From Candidatus Dormiibacterota bacterium (GTDB lineage: Bacteria; Chloroflexota; Dormibacteria; Aeolococcales; Aeolococcaceae), in NCBI GenBank assembly GCA_003162415.1, contig PMOL01000003.1:20606-84605 (forward strand): 64,000 nt of DNA. The letters run 5' to 3'. The translations under genes and the position numbers were made by a program. Positions within the stretch are counted from its first letter, which is position 1. Every line of letters starts with the position of its first letter. Under the pieces are notes generated by a model that worked only from the letters and a program-made list of their open reading frames with translations, was not told where the DNA came from and ran no database searches. Positions 34,024 to 44,500 of this stretch are shown one piece after another.

Positions 34024-34959
34024 CTACAACCCTTCCTTCTCGAGGGTCGTACGAGCGAGGCGGCGACGCGCCCGAGCCAGCGTCCTGTAGATCGCGACGG
34101 AGCGCTGACTCACGAGTCCGAGCGTCTCGGCCGTGAGGATTGAGTCACCCGTTCGTTCCTGTAGCAGTGTGCCGGTGGTGTGCCGGAGCTGACGAGGGCC
34201 GAACGGCGGGATCTGCAGCTTGCGGGCGGCCGCGACACAGATGTATCGAGCGCCAGTGGGTGTGAGGCGTTCTGTTCTCGCACAACGGCGGGCCGGCTGC
34301 AGCCCAATGAACAGCGCCGGCGAGGGATCCTTGCGCGCGGCGACGTAGGCCTCGAGCGCCCCGCGAGCCCGCTTGGTGAGCACCGCCGTACGCTGACGAT
34401 CACCCGGCTCACCCAGCAGCAACTCGTTGTGTCTCAGGTCAGTCCGATCAAGACGCAGCGCATCCGAAAGACGCGCTCCGGTCGAGAGCAGCATCAGGAT
34501 GAACGCTCGATTTCGCTTCTCCTGCAGTGTCGACGCGCCGATGGACCCGAGCAGGTGCTCGAGTTCTGCCCTGTCCAGAACCGTCGGTGCAGCGACTGTC
34601 TGCCGCGGGACGATGAGTGCCGCAGCGAGGTCTTCGCGGCACCAGTTCTGGTCCCAGACAAACCGCAGGAATCGACGTACTACGACTAGGCGCCGCGCCA
34701 CCGTCGGGTGAGCCAGCGGGCGAGTGCCGTGCGATGACATTCGCGGCCGGCCGAGGTCGCGCTGAAAGCCCCTGACCACGTCGAAGTCGAGCGCACTGAC
34801 GAATGGATCCCCACGGCCCGAACGCAGCACGAAGTCTTGAAATCGACCAAGCTCGGCGCGGTAGCTCGCGACCGTCGACCGGGCATACCTGCCGTCACCG
34901 ATCCAGCGGACATAGGCCTCAATCGCATTGGAGAGCCTACGGGGCCTCGGGCCAGCCAC
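34024..34959 (-). CDS. tyrosine recombinase (XerD/phage integrase family)
   Basis: A 311-aa full-length recombinase from GTG. The N-terminal SAM-like DNA-binding domain covers about residues 1-100 (NAIEAYVRWIGDGRYARSTV). The catalytic domain has Arg in LLSTGARLSDALRL, the hairpin Lys in TAVLTKRARG, the HxxR-type box GPRQLRHTTGTLL, and the nucleophile Tyr in SQRSVAIYRTL. It sits between the Tad operon and the defence cargo and is the only intact integrase seen. No tRNA or att core was found beside it. Confidence 0.88.
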   Translation of the reverse strand: MAGPRPRRLSNAIEAYVRWIGDGRYARSTVASYRAELGRFQDFVLRSGRGDPFVSALDFDVVRGFQRDLGRPRMSSHGTRPLAHPTVARRLVVVRRFLRFVWDQNWCREDLAAALIVPRQTVAAPTVLDRAELEHLLGSIGASTLQEKRNRAFILMLLSTGARLSDALRLDRTDLRHNELLLGEPGDRQRTAVLTKRARGALEAYVAARKDPSPALFIGLQPARRCARTERLTPTGARYICVAAARKLQIPPFGPRQLRHTTGTLLQERTGDSILTAETLGLVSQRSVAIYRTLARARRRLARTTLEKEGL

Positions 34960-35148
34960 AAGGCGATCCTACCAAACTCCTACTGCCCTTTGGGTGCCTA
35001 TTTCCGGCAGTTACCTTGAGGCGGGTTGATCGGGAGATCGCGATCGCGGTTTTTGATGGCAGTGCGCACTTATCGCCTGACGCCACAGGCTAAATCGGCG
35101 CATCCATGGACGAGAAATGTATGCCGGGCTGGCCTTACGGTAGTGTCC

Positions 35149-36264
35149 ATGACACATCCACGGATTCGGGTCAGCCTGAACGTCGACCGCGAATATCAAG
35201 CCGTCGTCGCTCAGGCAATCATCGCGAGCGACCTTCGCCACGAGTGCACCGAGTCCTGGCGGACTGACGAGGCACTGACAGCGATCGCATCGCCGGGCTC
35301 CGGTTGGAGTGTTGTCGCCAGCATTGTCTCGGACCGAAACAGCATCGGCTCGTCACAGGTCGTAATTGCCACGGACGCGTCTGAGAACATACTCATCGCG
35401 AGCCGTCAGCGGGACGAGGTCCACTGTCGAGTTTTTGCGCGGTCGTCCGACGATGCCGCGTCCCACATCGCATCGCTGCGCGCGTTGCTTCCTCGAGCCG
35501 CTGATCCCGAGGACAATTCGGTGCGCGTGACCTTTTGGAACCTCGCGGATGGCAAGGTCCACTACGTCGCGCGACGGATCGAGGTCCCGGAATGGCATGC
35601 GGTGCGGGGCAACTACCACTGGCGGACGCGCGATCACCTTGAAGCGCTGGTGGAGCGACCTCCGATGCTCGCAGCGGGCAAGCTCGTCTTGTGGCACGGT
35701 CCCCCGGGGACGGGAAAGACCTGGGCGCTGCGCGCGCTCCTGCGCGAGTGGAGGGGTTGGGCTGAGGCTCATTACATCCTCGACCCGGAGAACTTCTTCA
35801 GCCAATCGGCAAGCTACATGATGTCCGTGATCATGGATGAGGACGGCTACGGAGACGTTGATGACGACGACGGAATCGATGGCAAGTGGCGGGTTCTGAT
35901 CATCGAAGACGCGAGCGAACTCCTCGGCAAGGATGCGCGCGTCCAGGCGGGGCAAGGGCTCGCGCGGCTGCTCAACCTCTGCGACGGACTGGTTGGCCAG
36001 GGACTACGCGTGCTGATTCTGCTCACGACCAACGAGGACGTCGGGACCATGCATCCCGCCGTCATACGGCGCGGCCGGTGCATCGCCAACATCCGGTTCG
36101 ATCTCCTCTCGCCCGAGGAGCGCAGGGAGTGGTCGGCCGCGCACGGTGCGTCCCACGATGACACGACTCCGGCGCTGCTCGCCGATCTGTACGCGGCCGA
36201 TCAGATCGCTACTCCCAGAACGATGACCGTTGCCGGTTTTCATACCCGGACCCACACCGCATGA
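35149..36264 (+). CDS. AAA ATPase, DUF5925-type
   Basis: A 371-aa protein. The N-terminal 180 residues are an unassigned alpha/beta domain with VRVTFWNLADGKVHYVARRI. The AAA domain has Walker A WHGPPGTGKTWALRAL, Walker B RVLIIEDASELL, sensor-1-like LILLTTNED and an arginine-finger region VIRRGRCIANI. The layout matches actinobacterial DUF5925/AAA proteins, whose role is unknown. ATG 35149 is chosen; the frame is open 120 bp upstream. It overlaps the next gene as ATGA. Confidence 0.75.
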   Translation: MTHPRIRVSLNVDREYQAVVAQAIIASDLRHECTESWRTDEALTAIASPGSGWSVVASIVSDRNSIGSSQVVIATDASENILIASRQRDEVHCRVFARSSDDAASHIASLRALLPRAADPEDNSVRVTFWNLADGKVHYVARRIEVPEWHAVRGNYHWRTRDHLEALVERPPMLAAGKLVLWHGPPGTGKTWALRALLREWRGWAEAHYILDPENFFSQSASYMMSVIMDEDGYGDVDDDDGIDGKWRVLIIEDASELLGKDARVQAGQGLARLLNLCDGLVGQGLRVLILLTTNEDVGTMHPAVIRRGRCIANIRFDLLSPEERREWSAAHGASHDDTTPALLADLYAADQIATPRTMTVAGFHTRTHTA

Positions 36265-36944
36265 AGGGCTGTCTCGTTCTTCTGGCACTGATCGGAGCCC
36301 TCGGCGCCGGAGGGGCAGTCATGTACCTCAACCCATCCCTACTACCGCGAGCCGAGCACGCGGCCCAGCAAGGGGCTGTATGGGCGTCCAGCGAGGTGGG
36401 CCACGCGACAGGATCCCCGGCGCCGTCGGCTGCTGCAGCGGTGACGATCACCCCCAACACCGCGCCGATCACCTTGGTCACGCCAGCTCCGGCAGCCACC
36501 TCGTTGCCGGACTGGACAGCCGCGGACTGCGCATGGGCAGAGAACGTCATGAGCTGGGATTCCTCGCTCGACGCGGCCGAAGCGCAGAAGATCGCCCGTG
36601 GTCAGGACACTCGGTACGGCACCAGTCACGCCGTGATTCAGGAGTACCTCACCTTCGCGTCTGACTGGCAGACAGCGCTCGGTCAGATCACTGCGGTCTG
36701 CAACAGTACCGGCATCCCCACCGCGGCCGAGCAGGCGGCCACCGTCCAAGCGTTCACCACGGCGATCGCCGGCCACCAGGGGGACGCCGCATCAGAGGCA
36801 CCCGACAGCACCCTCGAGCGGCTGTGGTACGACGTCGAGGGGTTCTTTGAGGACGGAACCGGTTGGGACATCAAGTGGGATGACGAGTGGATCGGCTATT
36901 ACCAGCGACTTGTGACGATGTTCAACGAACTGCCGTCGAAGTGA
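36261..36944 (+). CDS. membrane-anchored or secreted protein, unknown
   Basis: A 227-aa protein coupled to the AAA ATPase gene by ATGA. It has an N-terminal hydrophobic segment (about residues 4-26) serving as a signal or anchor, then an Ala/Pro/Thr-rich linker (to about 80) and an acidic helical domain with two Cys residues (AADCAWAENVMSW; ITAVCNSTG). It ends with several Trp/Asp-rich turns (GTGWDIKWDDEWIG). The AAA-plus-membrane pair may form one unit. Confidence 0.65.
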   Translation: MKGCLVLLALIGALGAGGAVMYLNPSLLPRAEHAAQQGAVWASSEVGHATGSPAPSAAAAVTITPNTAPITLVTPAPAATSLPDWTAADCAWAENVMSWDSSLDAAEAQKIARGQDTRYGTSHAVIQEYLTFASDWQTALGQITAVCNSTGIPTAAEQAATVQAFTTAIAGHQGDAASEAPDSTLERLWYDVEGFFEDGTGWDIKWDDEWIGYYQRLVTMFNELPSK

Positions 36945-37085
36945 TGGCCGCTTTGACGCGGACTGCGGCGCGGACCCTCGCGGTGAGCGACCTTGACAAG
37001 CGTCGGCCGGGCGGGAGAACGCCAGAAGAGTCAGAACGGCGCCCCTCTCTAGACGGGGGCAGGGTGTTAGCTTGAGGAGCAGACA

Positions 37086-37193
37086 ATGACGCGCCTACTG
37101 ATCATCGGAGTTGCCGGAGCGGCATTTCTGGTCGTTGGCTGCGGCGGTTTCGCAGCGGGTGAGCCAACCAAGCCGGCAGCGGAGCCGGGGTGA
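37086..37193 (+). CDS. tiny lipoprotein (35 aa)
   Basis: ATG preceded by TTGAGGAGCAGACA, a strong GAGGAG ribosome site at 6 nt. The peptide is a lysine/arginine-light signal MTRLLIIGVAGAAFLVVGC with lipobox VVGC, then a 17-residue Gly/Ala/Pro-rich tail. It resembles entericidin-like or lysis-type small lipoproteins in plan only. The stop overlaps the next frame as GTGA. Confidence 0.55.
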   Translation: MTRLLIIGVAGAAFLVVGCGGFAAGEPTKPAAEPG

Positions 37194-37492
37194 GAGCCAC
37201 CGGCGCGCCTGATTCCGAAGCGCACCGGCACATTGAGGCGGTGGCCCCCTGCTACCGAACCTTCGCGCTCATCGCCCATCTGCGCGAGGCTCACGGCATG
37301 ACCGAAGTAGCCCAGGAGCGGGCCGGTCTAGCTCACGCCCTGGTCACAAGGCACGACATCGCGAAGGCGTTGCCGATCGCCTCACCTCGGGCGGCCTGCA
37401 GACACCCATGCCAACGACGCCGACGAAGGACGACTGGCTCCCCGGATGCCAACGCAATATCACGTCTCCGCCGAAGAATGACCCGACGGTGA
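37190..37492 (+). CDS. possible small protein coupled to the tiny lipoprotein
   Basis: A 100-aa frame from GTG that overlaps the lipoprotein stop (GTGA). The first 65 residues look helical and protein-like (CYRTFALIAHLREAHGMTE, AHALVTRHDIAKAL). The last third is Arg-rich, while a different frame reads more naturally there, so a frameshift is possible. The rest of the gap to 37685 shows nothing recognisable. Confidence 0.3.
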   Translation: MRATGAPDSEAHRHIEAVAPCYRTFALIAHLREAHGMTEVAQERAGLAHALVTRHDIAKALPIASPRAACRHPCQRRRRRTTGSPDANAISRLRRRMTRR

Positions 37493-37685
37493 GATCGGCC
37501 CGTTCTGATCGGTTTCCGAATAGCCGACAGAGTTCCGCTCGGTCCGGCTCGGCAGCTGCGCGGGTGCTTTCCGGATAGGGCGGCGTTCATCTACTGGACT
37601 CTCGGCCCGGGCCATCTTCCTTCGGCCGCCTGCTCGAGTGGGGATGCGACAGGCAGGTGTCGCGGACGTCTGCCATTCTTGGCGC

Positions 37686-38351
37686 ATGGAGAGTGACGCG
37701 CATAAGGAATGGCTCGCCTCGTGGCACCCAAGGCCGATCGAGGAACGCACCTTTGCGCCCGCGTCCGTGGCGCCGTGGATCTGCCCCGAATGCGCCGGTC
37801 CGGCAACTATCGGGGTCCGAGTTGGGGGCCTCGTGAATGTACGCTGCGAGGCGGACGGCACGTGGTATGCGGTCGCACCTTTCTCGTTCAATCAACAGGA
37901 GCTGCTGGTTACCGCCCCTCGACCGCCGCAGATGAACCCCGAGGCTCGGTTGTGGTTCCTCCACACTGCCGCGACGGTGATGCTCAACGCCGCTCGAGGG
38001 ACGTTCCTCGTGATCGAACTGCAGGGGCATCCGTGTGAATACGCGATCATCGACCGCGCCTCCGGTCACGAGCTCGGCCTTCAAATCGGCAGTCGCGAAT
38101 GGGACTGTGCTCACTGCGGGAACCGGCCGATCCCGGAGGAGGCCGCCGACAAACTGACCTCGCTCGGGTTCGCGCCAGCAGGCCCCCGCGTCAACGCGTG
38201 GCGTCAGAACCTTCCATCCTCATCGCGGGACTTCGCGATCCTGCTGGAGCGGTCATTCCTGGCCGCGTACGAGCCGCCGCTTGACTTCGAGTTAGCCCTC
38301 TACGCGAGCAGGCTCGACGATTACACGCGTCTCGTCAGCGCGCTTTCGTAA
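37686..38351 (+). CDS. Cys-rich protein of unknown function, head of the AddBA operon
   Basis: A 221-aa protein from ATG. One CxxC pair, APWICPECAGPA, lies near residue 35, and a second, WDCAHCGNRP, near 140. Between them is a beta-rich section with GTFLVIELQGHPCEYAIID. The C-terminal AILLERSFLAAYEPPLDFELALY resembles YbjN/secretion-chaperone-like folds. It ends 26 bp before the AddB-like gene on the same strand, so cotranscription is likely. It could be a nucleic-acid or protein adaptor for the nuclease complex; this is inference. Confidence 0.6.
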   Translation: MESDAHKEWLASWHPRPIEERTFAPASVAPWICPECAGPATIGVRVGGLVNVRCEADGTWYAVAPFSFNQQELLVTAPRPPQMNPEARLWFLHTAATVMLNAARGTFLVIELQGHPCEYAIIDRASGHELGLQIGSREWDCAHCGNRPIPEEAADKLTSLGFAPAGPRVNAWRQNLPSSSRDFAILLERSFLAAYEPPLDFELALYASRLDDYTRLVSALS

Positions 38352-38377
38352 GAAACTCGAGAGGACCTTCTGAAGTC

Positions 38378-41300
38378 ATGTCGCTCGAGGTCGTCTTAGT
38401 CAGACCTGGCCCGACGGCCACCGCGTGGCTGATGGGCCAGGTCAAAGCGCTTCAGGCAAACGATCCGCTCGCCCCGGTGACAGTGGTCGTTCCAACGCAT
38501 CACGCCGGTCTCCATCTCCGCCGGCGACTTGTCCAGGGCGCCTACGCGAACGTCAGGTTCAGCGTTCTCGCCCGACTGGCCGAATCGATCGGTATGGAGC
38601 GCCTCGCCGCAGCCGGATGGAGCCCCCTTAACGGGGTCACGCGGGCGGCTCTGATTCGCTCCACGCTGCGCGCCTCGAGCGGTCCGCTCGCACCGATCGC
38701 GGATCAGGGAGGCTTGGTCGACCTTATCGCCGCACTCGCTACTGAGCTTCGCCGCCGCTCCGTCGCGACCACCACCCTGACCGATATCCGCGAGGCCGGA
38801 ACAGCAACGGCAAGAGCCACACTCGGCGCCATAAACGGCTACGAGAATCGCCGTACCGAGGCCATGCTCTACGACGAGGTCGACCTGCTCACCTCGGCAA
38901 CCGAGACACTCGCCGTCGGCCCTGCCAACGCATGGCGCGAGATCGGCGCTGTTGTGGTCCATCTTCCAGCCACCCTCGACCCACCAGATGCGTCATTGCT
39001 CCGCAGCCTCGCCGGACGTGTCTCCGTGACGCTGGCGCTCGCCGACCTTGGTGAGGAGGTCGACGCGGCGACTACGGCGGTCAGCCTCCTCGAAGCTGCC
39101 GGAGTCACTACCATCCCAACGGAGATCGCGCCGGCCCCCGCCACAGTGATGACAGCTCCGGACGCAGTTGAAGAGGTGCGTTCCGCCGTCCGTGCCACGC
39201 TGGCCACCCTCGAGCAAGATCACCCGATCCCCCTCTACCGCCAGGCCATCGTCTACCGCGACGAGGACGCGTACGGTCAGGTGCTTCGCGACACACTGCG
39301 CGAGGCGAATATCGCGTACTCAGCGTTGGACGGACGGCCATTGATCGACTCGGTCGCCGCGCGTGCCCTCCTCGGCGTCATCCATCTGCGTGAACAGGAC
39401 TTCTCGCGCGCCTCGGTGCTCAGCTGGCTCTCCGCGCTCCCATCACGAAAGGGAGTGCTCCGCAGCCAGGCGCGCTGGGACCAGCTCTCCCGGGACGCCG
39501 GCATCGTCAAGGGCGCCGGTCAGTGGCGTGATCGGTTGACGGCGTTCGCCGATGCCAAAGCAATCGCGTTGGATCTGCTCAGCAAGACAGAAGCCGAGGA
39601 CGTCGCGATCGAGGCACGCCGCAACGCCATGAATCGAGACATGGAGGATGCTCGCAGCATCGCCGAACAAATCTCGGCGATCGACGACATGACACAGCCA
39701 CCACCAACGACGACGTGGGACACGCTCATCGCGTGGACCCTGCTTCTTCGGGACAGGTTCTCGGCTCCGGACAAGTCCTGGTCGGCTGAGGAACAAGAGG
39801 CATCGCAAGCCGTCGAGGAGGTCATTCGCGGCCTTGCTGCAGCGCAGCGCTTCGAGCCGACCGCATCCATGGCTGTCTTCCTCCGCACGCTGGAGGACGC
39901 TCTGCGACGGCGGTTCCGCCCCGAAGGGCGCCTTGGCCACGGTGTCCTGATCGGCCCCCACCGTTTGCTCGCCGGCATGGACATGCAGCGGATCCACGTC
40001 CTGGGTGTGCTCGAGTCGAGCTTCCCCGGCGGGATGCCGATCGACCCCTTGCTCGGTACTGACCTCCTCGGGCACCGCGAGATACACGAGGCGCAAGAAC
40101 GTCGCGACTGGTTGATGACACTCACCGCCGCAGATGGTGGCTCGCTAGCAGTCAGCGCCCCTGCTACGGACATCGACGGCAGATCTGTCTACCCGTCGCC
40201 GTGGCTTCTTGAGCTGCTGCACGGCGACGGCGCGGGACCGCACGCGTCCGCGGTGCGCGCCGGCACCTTTGACCATCCTCGGCTGCACCGAGTCCGAAGC
40301 GCCGAGCGCGCCGTCGCCGACGGGACTCCTCTCTCCCTGGCGGAACGCCGCGAGACCGAAGCTATGCACGCATACGACGTAGGAATTGACCTCGCTCGAA
40401 CGGCACTGGCGATGCGTGCTGAGCTGCCCTTCGCGCGAGTGCTGGAGGTCACCCGAGCGCGGCACTCCACGGCGCTGACGCAATTTGACGGCAACGTGGC
40501 AGACGCCGCGGACGTCTCGCTCATCGCCGGCGGGCTGACACGGACGGCCCATTCAGCGACGGGCATTCAGACGTGGGCAACCTGCCCCTTCAGCTTTTTC
40601 CTCGGCCGCCTGTTGCAGATTCCGGCGACTGAAAACCTCGACGACGACAAGTGGTGGCAGACCAGCGCCCTCGAGCGAGGCTCAATGGTCCACCGCATCC
40701 TCGAGCGCTTCTTCGGTGAGATCGTGGAACGCGGAACGCCTGTGCCGGGGGACGAGTACTCCCCCGACGACCTTCACCGCATCGAGCAGATCGCAGCGGA
40801 GACGTTCCGTGAGTGGGAGGCGCGCGGCGCCGTAGGGCATCCCCTCGTGTGGGCGAACGAGCGCGTGGCGCTGCTCGCCGACCTGCGCACACTGCTCGAA
40901 AAGGATGACGAGCACCGCGCGGAAGGCGGATGGCTCCCAGCGTATCTCGAGCAGGGCTTCGGCATGGATCGCTCCACGACCTCGTGGCCGACGCTGACCA
41001 TCGCGGTGAGTGAAGGTCGGCTCGTGAAGTTGCGGGGATATATCGACCGCGTCGACGTCGATGCAAACGGCCGCGCGCGTGTAATCGACTACAAGACGGG
41101 CAAGTGCATGGACAAGACGATCTCGGTCGACGATCTCTTTGACGCAGGGCGCCGCCTCCAACTCGCAGTCTATGGACGAGCCGTCCGGGAGCATGCCAGC
41201 GCCGCGGGAAGGGGCCCGACCGATGATCTCGCCCTCTACTGGTACATCAGTCTGAAGGGCAAGTTCGCGACGGTCGAGCTCCAGGTGGACGAACGCGTTG

Positions 41301-41533
41301 ACGCCGCACTGACCGATGTGGTGACGCGCATCGACGACGGCATTAGGGCCGGCTGCTTCCCGCAGATACCGGGAGGCGAAAGCTTCTGGGGTGGTTACAA
41401 CAACTGCGGTTTCTGCGCATACGACTCACTGTGCCCATCGAGTCGCGACGCGGTCGCCGCATCGAAAGCGGCGAGCCCCGCGCTCGCGAGCTACATCGCG
41501 CTCCGGCCTATGACTGGAGGCTCAGGCGAGTGA
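38378..41533 (+). CDS. AddB-like PD-(D/E)XK nuclease with Fe-S cysteines
   Basis: A 1051-aa protein from ATG. The first 700 residues resemble an inactive UvrD-like fold, as in AddB: PVTVVVPTHHAGLHLRRRL, and RIHVLGVLESSFPGGMP. The C-terminal RecB-family nuclease has His in ALERGSMVHRILERFF, then LRGYIDRVDVD and VIDYKTGK (about residues 886-905), the PD-(D/E)XK active site. Cysteines at TCPFSFFL (about 735) and CGFCAYDSLC (about 1010-1018) form the Fe-S cluster staple seen in AddB nucleases. It is coupled to the AddA-like gene by GTGA. In housekeeping form AddAB processes double-strand ends; here it lies in a mobile defence island. Confidence 0.83.
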   Translation: MSLEVVLVRPGPTATAWLMGQVKALQANDPLAPVTVVVPTHHAGLHLRRRLVQGAYANVRFSVLARLAESIGMERLAAAGWSPLNGVTRAALIRSTLRASSGPLAPIADQGGLVDLIAALATELRRRSVATTTLTDIREAGTATARATLGAINGYENRRTEAMLYDEVDLLTSATETLAVGPANAWREIGAVVVHLPATLDPPDASLLRSLAGRVSVTLALADLGEEVDAATTAVSLLEAAGVTTIPTEIAPAPATVMTAPDAVEEVRSAVRATLATLEQDHPIPLYRQAIVYRDEDAYGQVLRDTLREANIAYSALDGRPLIDSVAARALLGVIHLREQDFSRASVLSWLSALPSRKGVLRSQARWDQLSRDAGIVKGAGQWRDRLTAFADAKAIALDLLSKTEAEDVAIEARRNAMNRDMEDARSIAEQISAIDDMTQPPPTTTWDTLIAWTLLLRDRFSAPDKSWSAEEQEASQAVEEVIRGLAAAQRFEPTASMAVFLRTLEDALRRRFRPEGRLGHGVLIGPHRLLAGMDMQRIHVLGVLESSFPGGMPIDPLLGTDLLGHREIHEAQERRDWLMTLTAADGGSLAVSAPATDIDGRSVYPSPWLLELLHGDGAGPHASAVRAGTFDHPRLHRVRSAERAVADGTPLSLAERRETEAMHAYDVGIDLARTALAMRAELPFARVLEVTRARHSTALTQFDGNVADAADVSLIAGGLTRTAHSATGIQTWATCPFSFFLGRLLQIPATENLDDDKWWQTSALERGSMVHRILERFFGEIVERGTPVPGDEYSPDDLHRIEQIAAETFREWEARGAVGHPLVWANERVALLADLRTLLEKDDEHRAEGGWLPAYLEQGFGMDRSTTSWPTLTIAVSEGRLVKLRGYIDRVDVDANGRARVIDYKTGKCMDKTISVDDLFDAGRRLQLAVYGRAVREHASAAGRGPTDDLALYWYISLKGKFATVELQVDERVDAALTDVVTRIDDGIRAGCFPQIPGGESFWGGYNNCGFCAYDSLCPSSRDAVAASKAASPALASYIALRPMTGGSGE

Positions 41534-44500
41534 CGGCCCCGGAAGTCGCCGATCAGTCCGAGCGCGACCGCCTGCGCAACGACCTCGGTAGGACGCTCTT
41601 CGTTGAGGCAGGTGCCGGCACGGGCAAGACCACCGCCGTAGTCGCGCGCATCGTGGCGATGGTCGCTCGGGGTCACCTTCGAATGGAACGCCTGGTGGCA
41701 ATCACGTTCACGATGGCTGCTGCCGGTGAGCTCCGCGTTCGAGTCCGAGAGGGATTGGAGAACGCGGCGCGAAAGGCAGATGACCCCGATGAGCGTGCCC
41801 GGCTGATCGCTGCGGAGGGAGAGGTCGATCGGGCGCGCATCGAGACGATCCATGCCTTCTGCGCTGCGCTGTTGCGCATGCATCCGTTTGAGGCAGGGTT
41901 ACCGCCAGACATCGAGACGCTGGCCGATCTCGCGGCACAGATCGATGTCCGTGAGCGGTTCCGACGCTGGTTCGACAATCTGGATTCCAGCTCACCAGCA
42001 GGAGAGGCCGTTCGCCGGGGGCTGCTGCTCGGCGCACGACCCGACAAACTGCTCGAGCTCTTCATCGCGCTCAATGACAACTGGGATCTTCTTCCGGCCG
42101 CGAGCTGGCGAACGCAGCCCGTGGCTCTCCTGACGCTTGCGCACGGGTTCGCCGAGGACATCGATGGGTGTGTGGCGCTCCTGCCCTGCTGTCGTAAGCA
42201 TGACGCGCTCTATTGGCGCATCGATGGCATGCGGGTGATCGCAGATCGACTCCGAGACGCTCGAACCGAGGACGAGGCCACGGCTGCCGGTGTCTCGCTC
42301 GCCGGCGCGCCGTCGAACAACGCGGGAAATCAGGGCAACTGGGACAACGATGGTGGAGTCAATGCTTGTAAGACGATCAAAGACACGATGAAGGATGTGC
42401 GCGAACGGACGTCCACGGCGTTGGAAGGCAAGCGTTCCAATGTGCTCGCCGCGATAGCGACTGAGCTGCGCGGCGTTGTGCTGGCATATGCCGAAGAGCG
42501 GCGTGTGAGGGGCGCGGTCACCTACCAGGATCTGCTCGTCCGAGCGCGGGATCTGGTCCGAGATCACGAGGATGTTCGCGCCCTGCTGCATGCGCAGTGG
42601 GACTTCGTAGCCGTCGACGAGTTCCAGGACACCGATCCGCTGCAGGCAGAGCTCGCCTTCCGGCTGTGTGCCGCAGTCGAGGACGCCTCCGTGTCATGGT
42701 CGTCGTTGCCGATCACCCCCGGACGGCTCTGTGTCGTTGGTGACCCTAAGCAATCGATCTACCGCTTCCGGCGCGCCGACATAGCGCTGTATACAGCGGT
42801 CGAGGACGCGGTTGTAGGTGCTGATCCCCAGTCACGTGTCCGGCTGTCGGTGAACTTCCGGTCGGGCTGGCAAATCATCGATGCGATCAATGCCGTCTTC
42901 GGTGGCACTGAGGGACTCATGTCCAACGCGGCGCAGCACGGTGTGCAGGCGTCCTACGTGGACCTCGTTGCCCACGCGCCGGACGTCGAAGGTCGCGTGC
43001 ACGCCTTCGGTGGCGCGGTGGAGGACAGCGCTGCGGAGATGTGGCGCCAGGAGGCAGACGCGACGGTCAACGTCATCCAGCGCATGCTTGATGAGCGCTG
43101 GGAGATCGGCGGGGGCACCCCGACCGGCACGCGACCCTGCAAACCCGAGGACATCTGCATCCTGATGCCGAGTCGAACGAACCTGCGTAACCTGGAGCGC
43201 GCTCTGGAGAAGGCCCGGATTCGATACCAGCTCGAGAGCGGCTCGCTGATCGTCGCAACCCAGGAAGTCCGTGACCTCCTCAACATCCTCCGGTCGATTG
43301 ACGACCCAACAGACCAGGTCGCCCTCGTCGCGGCACTGCGCACCCCTGCGTTCGGTTGCAGCGACGTCGAGCTAGTTCGCTGGAAGGCCGGCGGTGGGCG
43401 CTGGTCCTATGATCGCCCCGGGACGGCTGCGGAACCTCGCGTGGTTGAGGCGGTCGCCGCTTTGCTCGCGCTCCACGAGAGACGGCAGGAGTACTCCGTT
43501 CCACACCTCATCGAGGAGATCCTAGCGAGCCGCCTGCTCCGCGCTGCGGCCTTTGACAACTGGCGGCCTCGGGAGACGCGACGGCGCTACCGATTCGTCG
43601 CCGACCAGGCACGCGAACTCGCGCGGAGCGGCAGGCCGACGCTCCACGATGCCGTCGACTATCTCGAGCGTCTCGCGAACGACCCGGTATATGACGCGGT
43701 CGCGAGGGATGACGCTGGAGACGAATCGTGCGTGCGGGTCATGACCATCCATGCGGCCAAGGGCCTGGAGTTTCCGATCGTCATGGTGACGGGGCTGGGC
43801 CGCAAGCCGAGGGATAGACCTCAGCTGATAGTTTCTGACCGAGCAACTGGTGCGGTCGAGCTGCGTCTGAGCAGCGGCTTCGAGACCGGCGATTGGAGTG
43901 CCCTCAACGAGCGCGAGAAGGTGATGCAGGAAGCGGAGCAGGTGCGCATGCTATACGTAGCGCTCACCCGCGCGCGTGATCATCTCGTTGTCGGATTATT
44001 CCGGGCTTCGAAGGGCGAGGCGACAGATGCAGCCGCACTCGATGCACGGCTAAGCGGGCGACCGGGCGTGGACGTCGTTGCCATAGACGGGCGGCCGGAT
44101 GAGATGCAGCGGGTCGCTCCCCAAATCGCCGTCGTGTCCGCAGACGAACATCGTATTTCGGAGGAGGAATGGATCCGTCGCCGCGGTGAGGTTCTGACGG
44201 CGCTGTCATCGATCCGTTCGCAGACTGCCACGGGGCTTGCGCATGCAGAAGATGAGGCAGGACTGACGCCGGAACGGGGCGATGATGTTGCGGCCTCGCG
44301 ACGGGGCAGGGCTGCTACATCGCTCGGTCGAGCGGTGCACGCGGTGCTCCAGGTGACCGATCTCGCGACAGGAGACAACCTCGAGGCATTGGCTCATGCC
44401 CAAGCGGCCGCGGAGGGCATCCCCGAGCGTGCCGCCGACATCGCTTCCCTCGCTCGCGCGGCTCTCCGCACCGAGACCGTTCAGCGTGCGGCGACCCTTC

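Noticed and set aside
36944..37075. 43-codon frame whose ATG overlaps the stop of the membrane protein (TGATG)
   Set aside because: Arg/Glu-rich without structure; the overlap alone is weak support.
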